Made by a program: the position numbers and the translations under genes. This document shows, one piece after another, positions 5,213-9,319 of a stretch of DNA of 9,319 nt. This DNA comes from DASSHC01 sp035693105 (lineage in GTDB: Bacteria; Chloroflexota; Chloroflexia; Thermomicrobiales; Thermomicrobiaceae), in the NCBI GenBank assembly GCA_035693105.1, contig DASSHC010000167.1, forward strand, positions 1-9,319, in the 5' to 3' direction. A model generated the notes under the pieces. That model was not told where the DNA came from. It ran no database searches and was given only the letters and a program-made list of their open reading frames with translations. How positions within the stretch are numbered: position 1 is the first letter of the stretch; each line of letters opens with the position of its first letter.

Positions 5213-5686
5213 ATGACGCAGGCTGTCGAGAACCGTGACGGAACCAGCTACGCCAAGACCTTGCGGATTCAAGCATCGCCGCAGCAGCTCTATCAGGCGG
5301 TCACCACCGCCGAGGGTATCCGCGGCTGGTGGAGCGACAAGACAACGCAGCAGGATAATGTGATCACCGTCGACTTCTGGAGCGGTCTCACCCAGACCCT
5401 GGAGCTGCAGGAGCTCGACCCCGGCAAGCACGCCGCCTGGCAGTGGCTCACGCAGCACTTCGTGGTGGAGGGCACCGACCAGACCGACGAATGGGTGGGG
5501 ACACGAGTCGTCTTTGAGATCGAGCCGACGGCAGATGGCGGCTCCAACCTGGTCTTGACCCACCAGGGGCTGACGCCGCGGCTCGTCTGCTACGATTCCT
5601 GTTCGCTCGGCTGGGACGGCGCGCTGGAGAGCCTGCGGGCCTACCTGGAGCAGGGCGCCGGCACGCCGTACGCCGAGACCGAGTGA
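5213..5686 (+). CDS. SRPBCC/AHSA1-family START-like protein (last of operon)
   Basis: The 157-aa protein is a second, clearly different AHSA1-like SRPBCC domain: YAKTLRIQASPQQLYQAVTT at about 13-32, EGIRGWWSDKTT (34-45), ITVDFWSGLTQTLELQELDP (51-70), WVGTRVVFEIEP and NLVLTHQGLTP in the strands, and a C-terminal helix SLGWDGALESLRAYLEQG. The conserved IRGWW segment marks this subfamily. Start is ATG 5213 with GGAAGGGA 9 nt upstream. It follows arsR after 69 nt, with no promoter or terminator visible between, so it is taken as the third cistron. No obvious intrinsic terminator follows it. Function beyond ligand binding is unknown. Confidence 0.88.
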   Translation: MTQAVENRDGTSYAKTLRIQASPQQLYQAVTTAEGIRGWWSDKTTQQDNVITVDFWSGLTQTLELQELDPGKHAAWQWLTQHFVVEGTDQTDEWVGTRVVFEIEPTADGGSNLVLTHQGLTPRLVCYDSCSLGWDGALESLRAYLEQGAGTPYAETE

Positions 5687-5751
5687 GGCGTCGGCGTGGC
5701 GGATTTCGGCACGCGCCAGCCACGTCACGCTCTGCCCAACTCAACGCTGGT

Positions 5752-5834
5752 GAGATCCTTCGGCTGCGGCCTCGGGCTGACAGGAGAAACGGAGCCCCGC
5801 CATCACTGTCATTCTGAGCCGCAGCGAAGAATCT
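5752..5834. repeat. Imperfect inverted-repeat element (GTCATTCTGAG type)
   Basis: The left arm (5752-5783, GAGATCCTTCGGCTGCGGC...) is an imperfect reverse complement of the right arm (5806-5834, CTGTCATTCTGAGCCGCAGC...), separated by about 22 nt. The right arm resembles the TGTCATTCTGAGCG-AGCGAAGAATCT repeat that I recall as scattered between genes in many bacterial genomes. No transposase is present, so it is a passive palindromic or MITE-like element, with the left arm more decayed. The rest of 5687-5919 shows no gene. Confidence 0.6.
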
Positions 5835-5916
5835 CCGCTCAGTCTAAGACGGCGCCAATTGTGGACGGTAGGCGCTCGATCTGTCCCTCTTGCGACGTAA
5901 TCGGCGACCGGCAACA

Positions 5917-5945
5917 GAAAACCCGGCGGCCTGGGCCGCCGGGTT
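5917..5945 (-). terminator. Intrinsic terminator after tRNA-Arg
   Basis: A perfect 11-bp stem (AACCCGGCGGC at 5920-5930 with 5935-5945, loop of 4) is followed on the minus strand by TTCTGTT, so the stem's own TT extends to a TTTT run. It lies 16 nt after the tRNA 3' end and should end the secD-secF-oxidoreductase-tRNA unit. On the plus strand the stem is followed by CTTGCTTCT, so it may also weakly stop transcripts of the SRPBCC operon. Confidence 0.8.
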
Positions 5946-5961
5946 CTTGCTTCTCGATCAG

Positions 5962-6034
5962 TACGCCCGACAGGATTCGAACCTGTGGCCTCTTGCTCCG
6001 GAGGCAAGCGCTCTATCCACTGAGCTACGGGCGC
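5962..6034 (-). tRNA. tRNA-Arg (anticodon CCG)
   Basis: The 73-nt sequence folds as a standard cloverleaf: acceptor GCGCCCG with CGGGCGT (G1-U72 wobble, six Watson-Crick pairs), D stem GCTC/GAGC, anticodon stem CTTGC/GCAAG with loop CTCCGGA, a 5-nt variable loop AGGCC, and T stem ACAGG/CCTGT with loop TTCGAAT. The anticodon CCG reads CGG arginine codons, which should be common in such a GC-rich genome. The discriminator is A and CCA is not encoded. The mature 5' end directly follows the stop codon of the oxidoreductase gene. Confidence 0.96.
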
Positions 6035-7414
6035 TCATTCGACGCCCGCTATTATACTCTCGCCCTCCCGCTGCCGCAATGCGGCGGCAGCCGGCAATGC
6101 ATCGCCCTCGACCAGCGCCGCCACGGTGTTGCCCATGCGCACGCTGTAGTTGGTGCCCCGGTCCTCGGGGTAGATCTGCGAGGTATTGGCCAGATAGAGC
6201 CCCGGCAGCGGCGTGCGCAGCGCCGGGAGCCGCTCGGAGTAGTTGAGCGTGATGATCGGCTGGGCGGCGCGCTCGCGAAAGACCCAGAACTGCTCGATCC
6301 ACTCCCGGCTGAACTCGGGATTGATCCGCTGCAGGTAGGGGACGTACTCGGCCAGTAGTTCGTCGTCGGCCATGGTGGAGTAGGGGTGGTCCTGCTCGAC
6401 GTACTTGCTGACATAGATGAAGTGGCGCCCCTTGTAATGCTCCGGGCCGATGAAGTTGGTGTGCTCGATGATCCCGGTGAAGGGCAGCGACGGGTCGCCG
6501 ATGTTGAGCCAGTAGATGTTTGAGAGCGGCCGGCGCGACTGCAGCAGCATGGTGACGGCACCCTGGTAGACGGCGCCGGAGAGTTTGGCGCGGTACTCCT
6601 CGGGTAGGTCGGGCACCAGCCGCGCCAGGATCGGCGAGGGCACGGTGGCGATCAGCACGTCGCGCTCGACCGCCTCGCCCTCGCTGGTGCGCACCAGCCA
6701 GCCGCCCTCTTCTTCGCGCCGCTCCAGCGCGTCGGTGCCGACACCGGCGCGCACGACGCCCCCTTGCTCGACGATGGCCTCGGCCAGCCGGTCGATCAGG
6801 ACGTTGAAGCTCCCCAGGATGTAGCCCAGCCGCTCCTGCTCCAGCGGCGAGCGGCGCGACTGCGTGCGCAGGAAGATCTTGTTCCAAAACCAGACCATCG
6901 CCACCTGGTCGTAGCGCGGGCCGAACTTGGCGCGGAGCTGCGCGCCCCAGACCTTGTCGAAGGCGCGCCGGCCTACCGCGCGCCGCAGCCACTGGGCGGC
7001 GGTGACGCGCTCGAACTTGTCCCACTTCTTCGTCTTCTGCAGGTAGAGCGTCGCCAGGCCGACCCGCAGGCGGTCGCTCAGCGGAATGGCGTCGAGCCGC
7101 AGCAGGTCGAGCGCGCCGTTGAGCGGGTAGATCGTGCCGTCGGCGTAGAAACCGACGTTAGAGGGGAGCCAGAGGAGCTTGTCGCCGATGCCGATCTCCT
7201 CCATCAGCGCCGCGATGTCGCGGTCGCTGGTGAAGAGGTGGTGGTAGAAGTATTCGAGCGCGGTATCGAGCACCGGGAAAGCGGCCGCCTGGCCGCCGAG
7301 CCGGGGCGCGCGCTCCCAGAGGATGACGTCGTGGCCGGCCTTGGCCAGCCGGTAGGCGGCGGTCAGCCCCAGGATACCGCCGCCGATGACGCCGACGCGG
7401 AGACGCTCACTCAC
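6035..7414 (-). CDS. FAD-dependent oxidoreductase, amine oxidase/desaturase-like
   Basis: The 459-aa flavoprotein has an N-terminal dinucleotide fold (VGVIGGGILGLTAAYRL at 7-23, acidic E34 after the second strand, then RLGGQ at 38-42) and a C-terminal FAD segment (PGLYLANTSQIYPEDRGTNYSVRMGNTVAAL, about 404-434). This is the layout of the amino oxidase superfamily that includes protoporphyrinogen oxidase and phytoene-type desaturases. The middle carries a substrate-domain block with aromatic and basic residues (WLRRAVGRRAFDKVWGAQLRAKFG, about 142-165). The substrate cannot be named; hemG/hemY and crtI identities are unsupported. No signal peptide is seen. Start is GTG at 7414, overlapping the secF stop as GTGA, which implies coupled translation. 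The frame is open further upstream, but that part reads the opposite frame of secF. The last codons contain the tRNA promoter. Confidence 0.88.
   Translation of the reverse strand: MSERLRVGVIGGGILGLTAAYRLAKAGHDVILWERAPRLGGQAAAFPVLDTALEYFYHHLFTSDRDIAALMEEIGIGDKLLWLPSNVGFYADGTIYPLNGALDLLRLDAIPLSDRLRVGLATLYLQKTKKWDKFERVTAAQWLRRAVGRRAFDKVWGAQLRAKFGPRYDQVAMVWFWNKIFLRTQSRRSPLEQERLGYILGSFNVLIDRLAEAIVEQGGVVRAGVGTDALERREEEGGWLVRTSEGEAVERDVLIATVPSPILARLVPDLPEEYRAKLSGAVYQGAVTMLLQSRRPLSNIYWLNIGDPSLPFTGIIEHTNFIGPEHYKGRHFIYVSKYVEQDHPYSTMADDELLAEYVPYLQRINPEFSREWIEQFWVFRERAAQPIITLNYSERLPALRTPLPGLYLANTSQIYPEDRGTNYSVRMGNTVAALVEGDALPAAAALRQREGESIIAGVE
6051..6079 (-). promoter_or_regulatory. tRNA-Arg promoter inside the oxidoreductase coding sequence
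   Basis: On the minus strand TTGCGG (6074-6079), 17 nt, TATAAT (6051-6056). The -10 is perfect and lies in the last eight codons of the flavoprotein gene (encoding ...ESIIAGVE). The start would be near 6044, about 10 nt before the mature tRNA 5' end. The -35 matches only at TTG. Confidence 0.55.
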
Positions 7415-8391
7415 CGGCTGGCGACCCGTCCAGTCCCCGTCCCCGCTCCCGCTCCTGGCGCGGGCTGCGGCGCGCGGCCACGCAGGCGGGCGAAGAAGTG
7501 CTGCAGCTCGCGGTTCTCCCAGACGACCAGCAGCTGGCTGGCGTTGAAGATCGAGGAGTAGGTGCCGCTGACGATGCCGACAAGGAGGGCAAACACGAAC
7601 CACTTGATGGTGGTGCCGCCGAGCAGGAAGAGCGCCAGCAAGGTGAAGATGACCGTCAGCGAGGTGTTGAGCGAGCGCACCAGCGTCTGGTCGAGGCTGT
7701 AGTTGACGACCTCCTCGAAGGAGCGTCCGGCACGGTGGGCCAGGTTCTCGCGGATGCGGTCGAAGACCACGATGGTGTCGTGGACCGAGAAGCCGATGAC
7801 GGTCAAGAGTGCAGTGACGAAGAGGGCGTCGACCTCAACCCCCTTCCACCAGCCGAGGAAGGCGAAGATGCCGACCACCACCAGCACGTCGTGCAGCATC
7901 GCCAGCAGCGCGCAGATACCGAAGGCGAAGGGGTTATGCGTCTTGCGGAAGGCGTAGGCGATGTAGAGGAGGATGCCGATCGAGGCGATGCCGACCGCGA
8001 CGATGGCGCGGTTGCGAATGGCGTTGCCCAGTGTCGGGCCGACCGACTCGAAGCTGGCGGTCTGCTCATTGATCGGGCCGAACTTGGCTTGGAGCGACTG
8101 CTCGATCTGGTTCTTGGTGTCCGAAGCCTCTTTCAGCTCCTTCATGCGGATCTGCACGCCGTTGTCCTGGGTCGTCTGGACTTCGGCGTTGCCGTAGCCG
8201 TACTGCGCCAGCACGTCCTTGACCGCGCCGGGCTGCACCGGGTGGCTGAACTGCACCTCCCACAGGGTGCCGCCGGTGAAGTCGATCGACAGCCGCAACC
8301 CCTCGGTTACCAGGAAGAAGACCCCCGGCAAGATGATGAGCAGCGACAGCGCGAACCACCAGTAGCGCTTGCCGACGATGTTGAGCGTCAC
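7411..8391 (-). CDS. secF: Protein translocase subunit SecF
   Basis: Partner of SecD in the accessory complex that uses the proton gradient to pull secreted proteins out of SecYEG. The 326-aa protein shows the SecF order: first helix at about 11-29; the periplasmic loop opening with LRLSIDFTGGTLWEV (32-46); ESVGPTLGNAIRNRAIVAV leading into helix 2 (115-147); helix 3 with LLAMLHDVLVVVG (162-174); the hallmark LFVTALLTVIGFSVHDTIVVFDRIRENL (190-217); RSLNTSLTVIFTLLALFLLGG (239-259); and the last helix to about 290. A Gly/Pro/Arg-rich C-tail follows. Start is GTG 8391 (ATG absent) with GAGGTAG about 9 nt upstream. It is 40 nt after secD and overlaps the next gene by 4 nt. Confidence 0.97.
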   Translation of the reverse strand: MTLNIVGKRYWWFALSLLIILPGVFFLVTEGLRLSIDFTGGTLWEVQFSHPVQPGAVKDVLAQYGYGNAEVQTTQDNGVQIRMKELKEASDTKNQIEQSLQAKFGPINEQTASFESVGPTLGNAIRNRAIVAVGIASIGILLYIAYAFRKTHNPFAFGICALLAMLHDVLVVVGIFAFLGWWKGVEVDALFVTALLTVIGFSVHDTIVVFDRIRENLAHRAGRSFEEVVNYSLDQTLVRSLNTSLTVIFTLLALFLLGGTTIKWFVFALLVGIVSGTYSSIFNASQLLVVWENRELQHFFARLRGRAPQPAPGAGAGTGTGRVASR

Positions 8392-8408
8392 GTCTTTCTA
8401 CCTCGCTC

Positions 8409-8423
8409 TCGGCCAGCGGCCGA
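8409..8423 (-). other. Small hairpin between secD and secF
   Basis: TCGGCC-AGC-GGCCGA, a perfect 6-bp stem in the 40-nt secD-secF gap, 17 nt before the secF start. Without a T-run it is not a terminator; it might tune secF translation or mRNA processing. The role is inferred only. Confidence 0.3.
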
Positions 8424-8431
8424 ATTCTTCG

Positions 8432-9319
8432 CTAATCGCCAGCCGCCGGAGCGGTCGTTGGGATCTCGTGCTTCTCGACGCCGAACCACCATTCGTCGTG
8501 GAACCAGCCGCTGTTGAGCATCACGCGCAGCAGCGTGCGCGTGACGGTGATCGCGGTGAACAAGCTGACCGCCACACCGATGCCCAGCGTCAGGGCGAAG
8601 CCGGTGATGATGCTGGCGCCGGTGTAGCGGCCGAACCAGTAGAGAATGACGCAGGTGATTATGGTCGAGAAGTTGGAGTCGCGGATCGACGGCCAGGCGT
8701 GGTCGAAGCCCGCCTCGACCGCACGATGAACCGTGTGGCCCTTGCGTAACTCCTCTTTGAGTCGCGCGAAGATCAGCACGTTGGCGTCGACCGCCATGCC
8801 GATCGAGAGGATGAAGCCGGCGATGCCGGCCAGCGTCAGCACGACCGGGATCGACTTGAAGAGGGCGAAGGCGATGCCGGTGTAGATGATCAGCGCGATC
8901 ACCGAGAGCACGCCCGGCACGCGGTAGAAGAGGATCATGAAGATCGCGACGATCGCCAAGCCGGCCAAACCGGCGGTGATGCTGCGGTCGATCGAGTCTT
9001 GACCGAGCGTCGGGCCGACGGTGCGGCTCTGGATCACGGTGAGCGGCACCGAGAGGGCGCCGGCCTTGAGCTGGACGCTCAGGTCGTTGACCTCCTGCAC
9101 GGTCAGGCCGCTGATCTGCCCGGTGTTCTGGATGGCCGACTGAATGGTGGCGGTGTTGATCACGTGCTTATCGACCACGATCGACATCGGCTGACCGACG
9201 TGGCTGCTGGTGTACTGGTAGAACTTGTTGGCGGCGTCGGACTTCAGCTCGAAGCCGACCACCACCGAGCCGAACTGATCGGTGCTGGGGTAGGCGTCCT
9301 TGAGATCGGCGCCGGTGAC
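8432..9319 (-). CDS. secD: Protein translocase subunit SecD (5' end missing)
   Basis: The C-terminal 295 residues are present; the frame runs off the right edge, beginning VTGADLKDAYPSTDQFGS, a typical SecD P1 segment. Further hallmarks are VVGFELKSDAANKFYQYTS, the MSIVVDKHV strand, LKAGALSVPLTVIQSRTVGPTLGQDSI (about 85-110, leading into the membrane), LAGIAGFILSIGMAVDANVLIFARLKEELR (about 163-192, the conserved transmembrane region tied to proton conduction) and RDSNFSTIITCVILYWFG (about 213-230). SecD and SecF are separate genes rather than fused. The protein ends EIPTTAPAAGD at 8432. It acts in the cytoplasmic membrane with SecF; yajC often lies upstream but would be outside the window. 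Confidence 0.97.
   Translation of the reverse strand, partial: VTGADLKDAYPSTDQFGSVVVGFELKSDAANKFYQYTSSHVGQPMSIVVDKHVINTATIQSAIQNTGQISGLTVQEVNDLSVQLKAGALSVPLTVIQSRTVGPTLGQDSIDRSITAGLAGLAIVAIFMILFYRVPGVLSVIALIIYTGIAFALFKSIPVVLTLAGIAGFILSIGMAVDANVLIFARLKEELRKGHTVHRAVEAGFDHAWPSIRDSNFSTIITCVILYWFGRYTGASIITGFALTLGIGVAVSLFTAITVTRTLLRVMLNSGWFHDEWWFGVEKHEIPTTAPAAGD

Noticed and set aside
5695..5724. Possible terminator after the last SRPBCC gene (CGTGGC ... GCCACG)
   Set aside because: Six-base stem with an 18-nt loop and no T-run; too weak to call.
7415..7603. Upstream extension of the oxidoreductase frame
   Set aside because: Low-complexity Arg/Ala/Pro sequence read out of frame through secF; the GTGA overlap start at 7414 sits just before the VGVIGGG nucleotide-binding fold.
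7498..8517. Plus-strand open frame of 339 codons opposite secF
   Set aside because: Asp/Glu/Val/Gln-rich antisense of an unmistakable secF; no domain.

Overview
The window is high-GC bacterial chromosome (third codon positions mostly G or C). It suggests a Chloroflexota-type organism, possibly Thermomicrobia. That is an inference from the flavour of the proteins (tandem bactofilins, a single-pass SH3 protein, separate secD and secF, GTG/TTG starts with strong purine-rich ribosome sites) and from a GTCATTCTGAG-type intergenic repeat; no marker here proves it. There is no phage, transposase or CRISPR signal. Most of the content is core or housekeeping.

Layout. 1-3839, all on the minus strand: a ribosome-binding site for the next gene off the left edge (probably tsf), rpsB with a promoter and structured leader, a two-hairpin intergenic element, a membrane-anchored SH3 protein with an N-terminal cysteine cluster, and a two-gene bactofilin operon read from a near-consensus promoter whose spacer contains a 10-bp palindrome. 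3919-5686, a plus-strand island: a small two-helix membrane protein, then a three-gene operon SRPBCC/AHSA1 - ArsR regulator - SRPBCC. In front of this operon lie two matching 20-bp dyads (ATGCAWCC-N4-GGTTGCAW), one over the -35 and the other over the -10, start site and Shine-Dalgarno; this is the clearest regulatory structure in the window. 5687-5961: an inverted-repeat element and a strong terminator. 5962-9319, minus strand: secD (5' part off the window), secF, an FAD-dependent oxidoreductase overlapping secF by 4 nt, and tRNA-Arg(CCG), whose 5' end directly follows the oxidoreductase stop codon and whose probable promoter lies inside that coding sequence.

How the parts work together: SecD and SecF assist Sec protein export. 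The oxidoreductase is translationally coupled to them but has no obvious functional link. The ArsR protein probably represses its own operon through the two dyads, controlling two START-like ligand-binding proteins of unknown ligand. The bactofilins should co-polymerise into a membrane-associated scaffold.

I found no convincing wholly new system. The best leads are the ArsR operator pair, the tRNA promoter inside a coding sequence, the bactofilin promoter palindrome with its roughly 300-nt leader, and the rpsB leader.
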